The notes: generated by a model not told the origin, from the sequence alone. Counted from the stretch's first letter, positions 9,010-18,921 are shown. The stretch: DNA of 64,000 nucleotides from Paraliobacillus zengyii (GCF_003268595.1 NZ_CP029797.1:2811501-2875500); one strand, 5' to 3'. Made by a program: numbers and translations.

Positions 9010-9624
9010 TCAGGGTAATAACACGTCCATTACACTTTGGACATATTCCAAATTGCTACTAGTAGCAGGTATGAGAATGAATGTGTCATTAAAACTCTCA
9101 TCATCAAAATAAGCTATGTTTTTGGTGCTTATACCGTATACTTCATTTGTTCCAAAATCAATTAATTCGTATTGTTCTTGATTAAGCTGTTTCAAATCAA
9201 TTACCTCAGAAAGGGGAAGAAAAATATCTTCTTCTATTAATTGTGTTGCTAGTGTTTCATCAGTTATCATAATATCGATCTGACCAACAGAAATAGCTGC
9301 AGACATTTTTTGCATTTGATCAAAGGCATTTTCTTCAATTTTACCACCTTTGTGTTGTATGTATTCAATGTATAATGTAAACGCCTCAAATGAATGTTCT
9401 GACAGGTCTTCTTCCACTTGTTCAATCACAGGTAAACTTGCTTCACTTACTACCATTATTTCCACAACTTTTTCTTCTTCTCCAAAAATATTTCCTATCA
9501 TTATATAGAGAAATAAAACCGCAGAAACACTACCAATTATATGTAATTTATAATACTCCCAAATATAATCTATTTTTTCTCTTCTACTTGACATCGTCTT
9601 TAATGTGGCGATTAATCGCTTCAT
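9010..9624 (-). CDS. Membrane-anchored protein of unknown function
   Basis: The product has 204 residues. It has a basic cytoplasmic start (MSSRREKIDYIWEYYKLH), one membrane helix (about 30-50) and an acidic extracellular domain (about 52-204). Parts such as GQIDIMITDETLATQLIEED and FLPLSEVIDL resemble pieces of extracellular solute-binding proteins, so it may bind a small ligand or a transport partner; this is inference only. The start at 9624 has GGAGAGGT upstream. It follows the alpha-xylosidase operon with a 177-base gap holding a perfect 10-bp inverted repeat (TGATGCGTAT, 9684-9693, with 9732-9741) and ends at its own terminator. I do not recognise the family. Confidence 0.75.
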   Translation of the reverse strand: MKRLIATLKTMSSRREKIDYIWEYYKLHIIGSVSAVLFLYIMIGNIFGEEEKVVEIMVVSEASLPVIEQVEEDLSEHSFEAFTLYIEYIQHKGGKIEENAFDQMQKMSAAISVGQIDIMITDETLATQLIEEDIFLPLSEVIDLKQLNQEQYELIDFGTNEVYGISTKNIAYFDDESFNDTFILIPATSSNLEYVQSVMDVLLP

Positions 9625-9801
9625 AAGATACCTCTCCTGTACAAAACAAATTGAAACATGCTACTGTACTTTCCACTGTTTTCTGATGCGTATATAACAA
9701 ACGGCTCGACATGAAAAGTGAAACCATTTGAATACGCATCAAAATTAGATAAGTTTCGGAATTTATAGACCGCATCTTAAAACTAAAATCTTTTTCAAAC
9801 G

Positions 9802-12117
9802 TTACAGCGTAATAGACAGTTTAGTAGTTCCAAGCTTTGGTGAGATCATTGTACCATATGAAACCAACTTTATGCTCCCATTTGATGCAGAAATATTACC
9901 TTTTTCTCCTATTAACTTTATGTGGTAAGGCTTTTCTGTTAAGTCTGTTTCAACCTCTAAAACGTTCCCTTGGCGTGAAACAGTTAACGAGCCAGTTAGT
10001 TTGCCAGAAGTATCATAGAGATGTTTCTCAACATGGGTACCTTCCTTAATCTGATATAATTCAAAAGTAACATTATTATTGTAGTCATATGAAGGTTTTT
10101 CCTCATTTACGCCAATTGGTAAAATACTATTCTCTCGAACAAACAATGGCAGATTAAAATAATCATAGTTTTGTTTAATCCATTTTCCACCTTCTACTTC
10201 TTCACCAGTTAAAAGCTGCGTCCACGTTCCTTCTGGTAAATAAAACGAACCGAGTCCTTCTTCATTGAAAATTGGTGCAACTAAAATGGAGTCGCCCAAC
10301 ATGTATTGGCGATCAAGTGTTTCACAAGCTGGATCTTCTGGAAATTCAAGTAGCATCGAGCGCATAACTGGAACCCCAGTCTTACTATTTGCTACTGCTT
10401 GCCCATATAAATACGGCATCAAACTATTTTTCAATTTTGTGAAATGGCGCGCAACAGCTACAGCCTCTTCATCAAAATTCCATGGTACACGATAAGAAGA
10501 GCTACCATGAAAACGACTGTGACTTGATAGTAAGCCAAATGCAGTCCATCTTTTAAATACATCAGGAGTCGCCGTATTTTCAAAGCCGCCAATATCATGA
10601 CTCCAATAACCGAATCCGGATGTTGTTAATGATAAACCTCCACGTAAACTTTCCGCCATCGCCTCATACGTTGAATCACAGTCTCCACCCCAATGTACTG
10701 GGAATTGCTGTGCTCCTGTTGTAGCTGACCGTGCGAATACTACCGCTTCTTCTGATCCTTTTTCTTCTTTCAACAAATCATATACGACTTCATTATATTT
10801 ATAAGCATAATAGTTATGCATTTTCTGGGGATCTGATCCATCAAAGTATACTACGTCTGTTGGTATTCTTTCGCCAAAATCTGTTTTAAATGAGTCTACT
10901 CCCATATCAATAAGCACTTTCAGTTTGGATTGAAACCATGTTGCTGCATCTGGATTTGTGAAATCAACTATGCCCATACCAGCTTGCCAACGATCCCATT
11001 GCCATACATCGCCATTTGCTTTTTTCAGTAAATAGCCGTTATCACATGCTTCTTTAAACAACTCCGATTTTTGTGCAATATACGGGTTAATCCATACACA
11101 TATCTTTAATCCCTTATCTTTCAGGCGTTTTAGCATGCCTTCTGGATCCGGAAAATTACGTCGATCCCAGATAAAATTACTCCATTCAAATTCCTTCATC
11201 CAAAAGCAATCAAAATGAAATACGCTTAACGGAATCCCTCGTTTCTCCATACCATCAACAAAATGCATAACCGTTTCTTCATTATAATCAGTAGTAAATG
11301 ACGTCGATAGCCATAGTCCAAAAGACCATGCTGGTGGTAATGCTGGTGTTCCAGTAAGTTCTGTATAGCGACTCACTACTTCTTTTGGTGTTGGACCATT
11401 AATTAAATAGTAATCCAAATATTCTCCCTCTACACTGAATTGAGAACGAGACACTAATTCAGATCCAAGCTCAAAACTAACTTCTTCTGGATGATTGACG
11501 AACACACCATAACCTTTATTACTTAAATAGAATGGAATATTTTTATAAGATTGTTCTGAACTTGTTCCACCATCTTTATTCCAACTATCTACTGACTGCC
11601 CATTTTTCACATAGGGCGTAAAGCGTTCGCCTAAACCATATAAATTCTCACCAACACCTAAACCTAATTGTCCACGCATAAATGTTTTTCCTTCTGGACC
11701 TTCAATCCATGCTAAACTTTTACTATCAACTGCCGTTAATTTTCCGATAGCGTTTTCAAAAACGAGGCCAAATACTTCCTTATTTATTGTCAATTTTAAT
11801 TCTCCACTAGAAAAAGATACTGTTTCTTGTTCTGACGTAAGATCGATTGATTTTCGTTCTTCTTTCACGTCAAAATTCGGATACCTTTCTTTTCCACCTT
11901 TGAAATGCCAAGTTTGCACCCGTACAACGTTATTTATTGGTGCTGATAATTTAATAGTAAGTAATGGTCCATCTAGTGTATCACCACGGTGGTTTATAAA
12001 CTTACAAGGAGCATATAATGTAACTGCATTCTCTTCTTCGATAACTTCATGTACGACTCTAGGAAAGTGAATCTGATACCCTTCTCTTTCAAGCCAATTT
12101 CCATCTGTGAATTTCAT
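9802..12117 (-). CDS. GH31 alpha-xylosidase (YicI/XylS type)
   Basis: This 771-residue cytoplasmic glycosidase is closely similar to E. coli YicI, starting MKFTDGNWLEREGYQIHFPR. The nucleophile Asp lies in KTDFGERIPTDVVYFDGSD, a block almost identical to YicI. The catalytic acid is probably in WGGDCDSTYEAMAESLRGG. Such enzymes remove alpha-1,6-xylose from the non-reducing end of xyloglucan oligosaccharides (isoprimeverose units). There is no signal peptide, so the substrate must be imported. AAAGGGG lies before the ATG, 14 bases after the end of the GH42 gene. It is the last gene of the ABC-ROK-GH42-GH31 operon. Xylose released would feed XylA/XylB encoded at 36.8-39.6 kb. Confidence 0.93.
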   Translation of the reverse strand: MKFTDGNWLEREGYQIHFPRVVHEVIEEENAVTLYAPCKFINHRGDTLDGPLLTIKLSAPINNVVRVQTWHFKGGKERYPNFDVKEERKSIDLTSEQETVSFSSGELKLTINKEVFGLVFENAIGKLTAVDSKSLAWIEGPEGKTFMRGQLGLGVGENLYGLGERFTPYVKNGQSVDSWNKDGGTSSEQSYKNIPFYLSNKGYGVFVNHPEEVSFELGSELVSRSQFSVEGEYLDYYLINGPTPKEVVSRYTELTGTPALPPAWSFGLWLSTSFTTDYNEETVMHFVDGMEKRGIPLSVFHFDCFWMKEFEWSNFIWDRRNFPDPEGMLKRLKDKGLKICVWINPYIAQKSELFKEACDNGYLLKKANGDVWQWDRWQAGMGIVDFTNPDAATWFQSKLKVLIDMGVDSFKTDFGERIPTDVVYFDGSDPQKMHNYYAYKYNEVVYDLLKEEKGSEEAVVFARSATTGAQQFPVHWGGDCDSTYEAMAESLRGGLSLTTSGFGYWSHDIGGFENTATPDVFKRWTAFGLLSSHSRFHGSSSYRVPWNFDEEAVAVARHFTKLKNSLMPYLYGQAVANSKTGVPVMRSMLLEFPEDPACETLDRQYMLGDSILVAPIFNEEGLGSFYLPEGTWTQLLTGEEVEGGKWIKQNYDYFNLPLFVRENSILPIGVNEEKPSYDYNNNVTFELYQIKEGTHVEKHLYDTSGKLTGSLTVSRQGNVLEVETDLTEKPYHIKLIGEKGNISASNGSIKLVSYGTMISPKLGTTKLSITL

Positions 12118-12131
12118 CTATTAAAACCCCT

Positions 12132-14162
12132 TTATTGTTGTTTTAAAACGAGCACATCTCGCGCTTTTATTTTACCTGTTCCGGTATACGTATCATTTGT
12201 AATCAGGTTGCTATATACTATTTCTCCAGCTTCAAAGCTTGCGTCTTCTGGATTATGGTTTATTACAAACAAGTAGGAAACCGAATCCTTCACACGCTCC
12301 GTTACTTCTACACCTTCTGCCGCTATCATCAATGTATCTATATTCTTATCTGTACAGATATTTTCAATAAAATCACGCATAAATGTAGGATCTGGACTTG
12401 ACGCTACATAATACGCATCTCCTTGACCAAACGTATTCTTTGTTAAAACTGGCATTCCTTGATAAAAATCAGACCCATAGGTTGCTAGAACTTCAGCACC
12501 TTCTGCATGTATCAGATCAAATAAACTGTTACATGTGTACGAGCCTTGCAATGCGCCAATAGCTGTATCAAATACCATTGCATTTGTATGTGAAGGTTCT
12601 AATGCATCTATTTCTTCTGACCATATTCCTACTAGTTCACGAAGTTCACCAGGATAACCACCAAGTGTCACTAAATCATTCTCGTTTACAATCCCACTAA
12701 AAAATGTGGTAACAAATGTCCCCCCATTTTTAACGAAATGCTTCAAACGATCAGCATGACCTGCTTTGATCATATATAATACAGGCGCGATTACGACTTG
12801 ATATTGACTCAAGTCTTCCTCTACACCGATGATATCAACTGGAATGTTCTTTTGATAAAAGGCGTCATAATATTTATGCACTTCCTTTACGTAATCAAAC
12901 GCTACGGATGGACCACTTGATAAATGAATAGCCCAACGATTCTCCCAGTCAAACACGATTGCAACTTTTGCATGCGTCCTACTGTCAATAATCTGATCAG
13001 AAAGGATGCCTAATTCTTCACCTAATTTTGCACTTTCTTTAAATACTCTTGTATGTTCATGGCCAACATGTTCAATTACAGCCCCATGATATTTCTCTGT
13101 TGCACCACGTGAACGTCGTAATTGAAAAAACATTACCGTATCTGCACCATGGGCAACTGCTTGGTAGCTCCAAAGTCGCATAACGCCAGGTCGCTTTAGT
13201 GCGTTAAATGCTTGCCAGTTTTGTTGACTAGGCGTTTGCTCCATTAACATAAAAGGTTGACCACTTTTTAAGCCGCGCATTAAATCATGTGTCATTGCCG
13301 TCATGCTTACTGGTGTGTCAATTGATGGATAGTTATCCCATGATACAACGTCCATCTCTTTTCCCCACTTGAAGTAATCCAATTCCGGGAAAAAGCCCAT
13401 TAAATTTGTTGTAACTGGAATAGCGGGTGTATGTTTTTTTAATTGATCCCGTTCTAGTTTAAACACATCTAGTAGACTATCAGATTGAAAACGACGGTAA
13501 TCTAGTGAAATTCCTTGAAAATTCGTATTATTGCCATGTTCCCATTCTTCACTTAAAGCATTAGGCACGACTATTTCATCCCACTCGTAAAATGTATGCC
13601 CCCAAAATGTCGTATTCCATGCCTGATTAACTGCATCAAGTGTCTGATAACGATCTTTGAGCCAAACTCGAAATTCTTTTTGACAGTTGTCACAATAACA
13701 ATATCCACCATATTCATTTGAAACATGCCAAATCAAAACAGCTGGATGATTTTGATAACGTTCAGCTAATTTTTCTGCCATTCTACTTGCATATTTTCGA
13801 TAGGTGGGACTATTGGGACAAGAGTTATGTCTACCACCGAACTGACGCTTTCTCCCTTCGTAATCTACGCGTCGCACATCAGGATAACGCTTAGCCATCC
13901 AAGCTGGGTGTGCAGCTGTACTTGTAGCTAAACAAACATACACATTCTTTTCATATAGACGGTCAATCGTTTCATCGAGCCAACTAAAATCATACGTATT
14001 CTCAGATGGTTGGTTAAGTGCCCAAGAAAAAACATTGATAGTTGCAACATCAATACCTGCTAATGTAAACATCCGTTCATCTTCTGACCAAGTTTCTTGG
14101 TCCCATTGCTCTGGATTATAGTCTCCCCCATACCAAATCTTCGGTAATGCTTTATTTATCAA
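12132..14162 (-). CDS. GH42 beta-galactosidase
   Basis: This 676-residue cytoplasmic enzyme starts at TTG 14162 behind a perfect GGAGG, giving MINKALPKIWYGGDYNPEQW. The frame stays open to 14222, but that would overlap the ROK gene. Acid/base E150 is in WHVSNEYGGYC and nucleophile E308 in FMLMEQTPSQQNW. The GH42 zinc site is complete: C115, C155, C157, C160 (YCYCDNC). A GH42 trimerisation and C-terminal domain follow. It removes beta-galactose, here plausibly the beta-1,2-galactose on xyloglucan side chains, although many GH42 enzymes act on galactan or arabinogalacto-oligosaccharides. The neighbours (alpha-xylosidase next, ABC importer before) favour xyloglucan. Confidence 0.93.
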   Translation of the reverse strand: MINKALPKIWYGGDYNPEQWDQETWSEDERMFTLAGIDVATINVFSWALNQPSENTYDFSWLDETIDRLYEKNVYVCLATSTAAHPAWMAKRYPDVRRVDYEGRKRQFGGRHNSCPNSPTYRKYASRMAEKLAERYQNHPAVLIWHVSNEYGGYCYCDNCQKEFRVWLKDRYQTLDAVNQAWNTTFWGHTFYEWDEIVVPNALSEEWEHGNNTNFQGISLDYRRFQSDSLLDVFKLERDQLKKHTPAIPVTTNLMGFFPELDYFKWGKEMDVVSWDNYPSIDTPVSMTAMTHDLMRGLKSGQPFMLMEQTPSQQNWQAFNALKRPGVMRLWSYQAVAHGADTVMFFQLRRSRGATEKYHGAVIEHVGHEHTRVFKESAKLGEELGILSDQIIDSRTHAKVAIVFDWENRWAIHLSSGPSVAFDYVKEVHKYYDAFYQKNIPVDIIGVEEDLSQYQVVIAPVLYMIKAGHADRLKHFVKNGGTFVTTFFSGIVNENDLVTLGGYPGELRELVGIWSEEIDALEPSHTNAMVFDTAIGALQGSYTCNSLFDLIHAEGAEVLATYGSDFYQGMPVLTKNTFGQGDAYYVASSPDPTFMRDFIENICTDKNIDTLMIAAEGVEVTERVKDSVSYLFVINHNPEDASFEAGEIVYSNLITNDTYTGTGKIKARDVLVLKQQ

Positions 14163-14178
14163 TTCAATTCCTCCTGCC

Positions 14179-15081
14179 TTAAGTGTGTAGTTGCTCTGTC
14201 TGAACCGCTTTAAACAAAGCACCTAAAAGTCCTGCATTATTGTGGTGGTGGCAAGCCTCAATTGGCACTTTAATGTCCTTCCAATTATAAATTTGCTTTA
14301 ATTTATCGTTAATTCTCTCGTACAAGTCTTCTCTTACACTAATTGCGCCACCGATTAAAATTTTCTCAGGATTTAATGTAGCAACGAGATTAAATATGCC
14401 TGCACTTACATAGGAAAACCAGCGATCAAGCATTGCTTCAACTTCAGGATTAACAAGGGCATCTTCAAATACTATTTCACCTTCTATCCTTGTTTCTTGA
14501 TCGATTTTTTTTATCTCTTTATAGTTATTAATTAAGGCACTTGTTGAGGCAATATCGTGTAAATTCTGATAACCATTGTCTAAACCATTTACGGTCATTA
14601 GACCAAACTCACCTGCCTGAAAAGCATGACCATGTACAATCTCACCATTAATAAAAATACCGCCACCGATTCCAGTTCCAATCGTCATACAAATAAAATC
14701 GTTACAATTGATAGCGTTCCCACTATGTTTCTCAGCAAGTGTAGCACAATTGGCATCATTCTCTATGATAATTGGTAAGGAAGTTTTTTGACTGAGTAGC
14801 GTTCTTATATTTGTTCCATCTAGAACATCTATTGCACCAGCAAGTGCTGCAAATCCAGTACTAGGATTAATAAAGCCTGGAAAACTAATTGCTATCTTTT
14901 CGATTACATTTGTCGCTGTTATGGTCTCAATAACATTTACCATATCAGCTATAAATTGATCAGCTGTTTCTTTTCTAGTTGGATAGCTCGATTTCTTAAT
15001 AAATTCTCCTTCAGCGGTTAATATTCCATATTTAACGTTCGTTCCACCGACATCAAAACACAAATAGAGCTTTGTATTCAT
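14179..15081 (-). CDS. ROK-family sugar kinase
   Basis: This 300-residue kinase has the N-terminal phosphate loop FDVGGTNVKYGIL (about 8-20), the catalytic Asp in IIENDANCATLAEKH and the second glycine block TIGTGIGGGIFING. The usual ROK zinc motif CxCGxxGCxE is absent; the matching stretch reads GLMTVNGLDNGYQNL. This is seen in some ROK sugar kinases such as the beta-glucoside kinase type. It has no N-terminal HTH, so it is an enzyme and not a repressor. The likely role is ATP-dependent phosphorylation of glucose, galactose or a small glucoside released by the neighbouring glycosidases. The substrate cannot be read from sequence. The ribosome site is weak. Confidence 0.88.
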   Translation of the reverse strand: MNTKLYLCFDVGGTNVKYGILTAEGEFIKKSSYPTRKETADQFIADMVNVIETITATNVIEKIAISFPGFINPSTGFAALAGAIDVLDGTNIRTLLSQKTSLPIIIENDANCATLAEKHSGNAINCNDFICMTIGTGIGGGIFINGEIVHGHAFQAGEFGLMTVNGLDNGYQNLHDIASTSALINNYKEIKKIDQETRIEGEIVFEDALVNPEVEAMLDRWFSYVSAGIFNLVATLNPEKILIGGAISVREDLYERINDKLKQIYNWKDIKVPIEACHHHNNAGLLGALFKAVQTEQLHT

Positions 15082-15109
15082 TTACTTCACATCTTTCTTT
15101 TTTTAAAAT

Positions 15110-15141
15110 ACAAGCCCGTATCCGTATGGAAACAGGCTTGT
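15110..15141 (-). terminator. Hairpin between binding-protein and ROK genes
   Basis: A 9-bp stem (ACAAGCCTG with CGGGCTTGT on the minus strand, one wobble) is followed by ATTTTAAAAAAAG. It sits 12 bases after the lipoprotein gene stop. It probably lets the binding protein be made in excess over the downstream enzymes by partial termination or 3'-end protection. Confidence 0.55.
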
Positions 15142-15152
15142 TACATGTTCTA

Positions 15153-16823
15153 TTAGTTTGTTTGCCAAAGTTCGATAACATCTTGCGTCATTTGCGTCAT
15201 ATCTTGATTTGCCTTTTCAATATCCATTACTTCTAGATCTTTAATCATGCTTTCCCACATCTCGTCAAACTCTGCTGGATCAGCTAAAATTGCTTGTGTT
15301 ATTCGTTGTTCAGTTAAATCATCCGCTTTTTGCTGAATAATTTGAACATCACTACCAGATGGAATAGTATAGTTTGCAACCGTACCATGTTTTGTTACAC
15401 CTAAATCTTCTGTTGCAGGGAACCACTCAATCCAGTTAGTCATGCCATATTCTGCTAACACTTCTTTTTCAACACTATTAAAGTTGTCAATAATATCTTG
15501 TTCTGAATTTGGTGTAATCGATTGACCAGTCGAATCAACTGCACCGTTACCCATTTGTGGGAATGGATAGATATAATATCCTACACCCGTTTCCTTGCCA
15601 TATTCACTATCCGTGTTCATACGCTCACGGTCTTCTTCTTTCATTACCCGTTTACCATCAACTATGTCATAGTTTTCTCCTTCAATACCCCAGTTAACAA
15701 GAATCTGAGCTTCTTCTGATGCCATCCAATCTAAAAATTCAAATGCTTCATCTTGATGTTCACTTGTAGAAGAGATTGCAATACCCCATCCACCAGCAAA
15801 ACCATAGTCTTGTAATCCTTTAGATTGATAGTCATCACCAAGTGTTACAGGTAATGGTGCGTACGTTCTTTCTTCTCTACCGTCTGATACTAACGCTTTA
15901 TCTGCATCTGCGATATCCCAATCTTGGTCAGCAACACTTAATACACGACCGGATGATAATTTGGAAATATACGTATCATACGTATGGGTAAACGATTCTG
16001 GATCTAACAATCCTTTTGCATTCATCCCATTCAGCCATTCAAAATATTCCTTCATTTCTGGAAGTAAGAACTTATAAGTTGTCTCTCCAGTTTCATTATC
16101 AACAGCCCATTGGCCATTATCCTCAAGACCTGCTGCAAAACCAGCTGGGTTACCAACAGTAATCAACCAACGCCAATCACTACCTAGTAATGATAAAGGT
16201 AACGTTTTTTGACCGTCTATTTCTGGATACATCTCATAGTATTCTGTCAGTGCCGCTTCAAATTCTTCTAATGTGTTAATTTCCGGATATCCCAATTCAC
16301 GTAGGACATCTAATTGAAGTTGGAACGTTCCACTCGTTGCCCAATATGCATTTTCTACACCATAGGTTCCTACTGTATATATGCTTGGATCATCAAGTGT
16401 ATTACGTAAACGGTTTAAATTATCGCCATAAAGCGCTTTCAAATTATCGCCTTTTTCTTCAATTAACTCATCTAATTTAATTACGCCACCAGCGTCAATC
16501 AGCTTTCCTATATCACCTTTCGCATAAATTAAATCTGGATAGTCCCCACTTGCTATCATTAATGGAATTGTTTCATCATTTCCACCAACTGGATAATCAA
16601 TGTCTAATTTAACACCAGTTTCTTCTGTGATTTTTTGAGCTACAGGATCATTAAACTCTTTCTCTTCCCCGTCGGCACTAAAGAATGTAAGTGTGACTGG
16701 TTCATCCGAATTTCCTCCATCATTTGAATCGTCTGATGAACTTGACGAGTCGTCACTACATCCTGCTAAGATAAGTGCACCAAAGATCAATACCAACATG
16801 AATATAGATAAATGCTTTTTCAT
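15153..16823 (-). CDS. Sugar ABC transporter substrate-binding lipoprotein (LplA-like)
   Basis: This 556-residue lipoprotein has a signal peptide and lipobox LILAGC (Cys near residue 21), then an Asp/Ser-rich linker and an extracellular solute-binding type 1 fold. It matches the large LplA-type binding proteins (about 500-560 residues) that pair with LplB/YtcP permeases. The start is the second of two adjacent ATGs, chosen for its seven-base spacing from GGAGGG. Ligand prediction from neighbours (alpha-xylosidase, beta-galactosidase) is a xyloglucan-type or galactosylated oligosaccharide. The binding protein comes after both permease genes in the operon. Confidence 0.92.
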   Translation of the reverse strand: MKKHLSIFMLVLIFGALILAGCSDDSSSSSDDSNDGGNSDEPVTLTFFSADGEEKEFNDPVAQKITEETGVKLDIDYPVGGNDETIPLMIASGDYPDLIYAKGDIGKLIDAGGVIKLDELIEEKGDNLKALYGDNLNRLRNTLDDPSIYTVGTYGVENAYWATSGTFQLQLDVLRELGYPEINTLEEFEAALTEYYEMYPEIDGQKTLPLSLLGSDWRWLITVGNPAGFAAGLEDNGQWAVDNETGETTYKFLLPEMKEYFEWLNGMNAKGLLDPESFTHTYDTYISKLSSGRVLSVADQDWDIADADKALVSDGREERTYAPLPVTLGDDYQSKGLQDYGFAGGWGIAISSTSEHQDEAFEFLDWMASEEAQILVNWGIEGENYDIVDGKRVMKEEDRERMNTDSEYGKETGVGYYIYPFPQMGNGAVDSTGQSITPNSEQDIIDNFNSVEKEVLAEYGMTNWIEWFPATEDLGVTKHGTVANYTIPSGSDVQIIQQKADDLTEQRITQAILADPAEFDEMWESMIKDLEVMDIEKANQDMTQMTQDVIELWQTN

Positions 16824-16882
16824 CATTTCCCCTCCATTTTTTGTAAATGAATACTTTATATTAATTTTCATTAATAACATAA

Positions 16883-17767
16883 TTAACTTTTCACAGCACC
16901 TAAAGTAAGTCCTGTAACGAAATATCTTTGTAAGAATGGATACACCATTAAAATTGGTACTGTTGCAATAATAGTGATTGCCATTTTAATAGATTGTGGA
17001 TTTGTTTGACCTGCTAAAACCTCAGCATTTTGTGAGGTGACATCTCCACCCGAGATATTAGCATTGTCGAGTATTTTCATTAACTCAAATTGCAAAGTAG
17101 TTAAATTATCACTTGATCTAGCATATAAATACGTATCAAACCACATATTCCATTGCCCTACCGCCAAGAACAGAGCGATCGTCGCGATAACTGGTAAACT
17201 CAATGGAATCACGATACGCCAGAAAATAGTAAAGTCATTTGCTCCATCAATTTTTGCTGATTCTGTCAACGCCATTGGTATGTTGTCCATAAAGGACCGG
17301 ATAATAATGACGTTAAATGCTGTAATTAACAATGGTAGAATATACACCATAAAGTCATTAATTAAGCCAAGCTCTCTAATTAACATATAATCAGGAATTA
17401 ATCCTCCACTGATAAACATCGTAATTACTAATAAAAAACCTACTTGCTTATTAAAAATAAAATCACGACGACTTAGTGTATAAGCTAGCATAGTGCTCGC
17501 AATGATACCTGTTATCGTCCCAACTACAGTTCTTAGAATCGACATAAATAGTGCTTGTAATAGTCGATCATTACTACCAAAAATTTCCGTATAGTTTGCA
17601 AAAGTAAATTCTCTTGGCCATATATTAATCCCGCCTCTAGCGGTATCTATCGCATTATTTAATGAGATTGCTAGTATATTTAAAAATGGATAGAGTGTAA
17701 GAACTAATACGAAGAACATTAAGATTAATAGTAAAATATCAAACATTGTAAACTTTTTCTTAGCCAT
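16883..17767 (-). CDS. Sugar ABC transporter permease, YtcP/AraQ-like
   Basis: This 294-residue integral membrane protein has six predicted helices. The binding-protein-dependent permease EAA loop is in ALTESAKIDGANDFTIFWRI (about 180-200), which docks on the ATPase. The start ATG at 17767 has AAAGGAG upstream. A long N-terminal stretch after helix 1 (residues 40-70, INIWPREFTFANY) and the C-terminal QRYFVTGLTLGAVKS are typical of the YtcP/LplC branch. It pairs with the LplB-like permease upstream and the binding lipoprotein downstream. Confidence 0.93.
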   Translation of the reverse strand: MAKKKFTMFDILLLILMFFVLVLTLYPFLNILAISLNNAIDTARGGINIWPREFTFANYTEIFGSNDRLLQALFMSILRTVVGTITGIIASTMLAYTLSRRDFIFNKQVGFLLVITMFISGGLIPDYMLIRELGLINDFMVYILPLLITAFNVIIIRSFMDNIPMALTESAKIDGANDFTIFWRIVIPLSLPVIATIALFLAVGQWNMWFDTYLYARSSDNLTTLQFELMKILDNANISGGDVTSQNAEVLAGQTNPQSIKMAITIIATVPILMVYPFLQRYFVTGLTLGAVKS

Positions 17768-17826
17768 GGTGTTTCTCCTTTCCATAATGTGCCTTGGTAT
17801 GAAGGATAATCTATTTATAAATTGTA

Positions 17827-18843
17827 TTAAAATACTCTTCCTTCACCTATTCGTTTGGCAAAACCATTTGCTATTAAAATCAGGATAATACTTATCACGG
17901 ATTTAAATATACCAATTGCTGTACCAAAGGAATAACGGAACATCCCAATACCATAATCTAGAGCATATAAATCAATAACTAGTGCTTTATCCGCAACAAC
18001 GTTATTTCCTAATAGCATTTGTTTTTCAAAACCAATGTTTATTAAGTTTCCAATGCTTAAAATTAATAGAACGATAATGACCGGGCGAATACTTGGTAAT
18101 GTGATATGCCACATTTGGCGAAACCTGCTGGCACCATCTACTTTTGCTGCTTCATAAAGCTGTGGGTCAACACCTGCCATTGCAGCAAAATAAATAATTG
18201 CATTCCAACCCATTTCTTTCCAAACATCTGATACAGTTATAATGCCCCAAAATAGATCAGGATTGGACATGAAACTGATTGGTCCATCAATGATATTTAA
18301 ACCCATTAATACTGCATTGATCGGTCCATCTTGCGATAGCATAGTTGTCACGATATTCGCTACAATAACCCAAGATACAAAGTGCGGTAAATAAGATACC
18401 GTCTGGGTAAACTTCTTGAATGTCTGAAATCGCATTTCATTTAGTAATAATGCGAAAATAATTGCGGCTAATGTACCAAATATTATTCCTAAAATCCCCA
18501 TGCCCAATGTGTTTTCTAAAGCTTGATAGAACATTGGCTCATTAAATAAATCTTTAAAGTGATCCAAGCCTACCCATTCTTGATTAAATAAACCATTCTG
18601 TGGTTTATAATCTTGAAATGCCATTGTCCACCCTGCGATTGGTATATACTTAAAAATAAATAACCAAAGTATAAATGGTAAGGCCATTAAAATTAATGCC
18701 TTCTGATTATTAACTCTTTTCCAAAAGCCATTCTTTTTTGGTTGAAGCTGTGGTTTTTTGGCCTTTTTATCTAATCCAATCTTTGTAGCTGTATCAACAG
18801 CGAGGTTTGATTGCTCTCCACTTGCTTTCATATGTTTACTCAT
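17827..18843 (-). CDS. Sugar ABC transporter permease, LplB-like
   Basis: This 338-residue permease has six predicted helices after a long basic cytoplasmic N-terminus (residues 1-55, Lys-rich). The EAA loop is in YEAAKVDGASRFRQMWHI. The motif WTMAFQDYKPQNG, between helix 1 and helix 2, is typical of LplB. It is the first gene of the operon, with AAGGAG before the ATG. No ATP-binding subunit is encoded in the operon, so a shared ATPase of the MsmX/MsmK type, common for CUT1 importers in Bacillus, would be needed from elsewhere. Confidence 0.93.
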   Translation of the reverse strand: MSKHMKASGEQSNLAVDTATKIGLDKKAKKPQLQPKKNGFWKRVNNQKALILMALPFILWLFIFKYIPIAGWTMAFQDYKPQNGLFNQEWVGLDHFKDLFNEPMFYQALENTLGMGILGIIFGTLAAIIFALLLNEMRFQTFKKFTQTVSYLPHFVSWVIVANIVTTMLSQDGPINAVLMGLNIIDGPISFMSNPDLFWGIITVSDVWKEMGWNAIIYFAAMAGVDPQLYEAAKVDGASRFRQMWHITLPSIRPVIIVLLILSIGNLINIGFEKQMLLGNNVVADKALVIDLYALDYGIGMFRYSFGTAIGIFKSVISIILILIANGFAKRIGEGRVF

Positions 18844-18906
18844 TTTATATTCTCTCCTTACTGCATGATGAGTAGAAGTACCTTTTCTTTATATTTATAT
18901 TATATA

Positions 18907-18921
18907 AGTAAACGCTTACAA
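18907..18921 (-). promoter_or_regulatory. cre-like CcpA operator before the ABC-ROK-GH42-GH31 operon
   Basis: TTGTAAGCGTTTACT on the minus strand fits the cre consensus WTGNAANCGNWNNCW at every position and has a near-perfect palindromic core. It lies about 65 bases before the permease start, just upstream of a TATAAT box, a position suited to CcpA repression. A LacI-family operator could look alike. Confidence 0.65.

Noticed and set aside
9684..9741. Perfect 10-bp inverted repeat TGATGCGTAT with a 38-base loop
   Set aside because: The loop is long, no T run follows and it does not fit a known operator; mentioned with the neighbouring gene but not called a feature.
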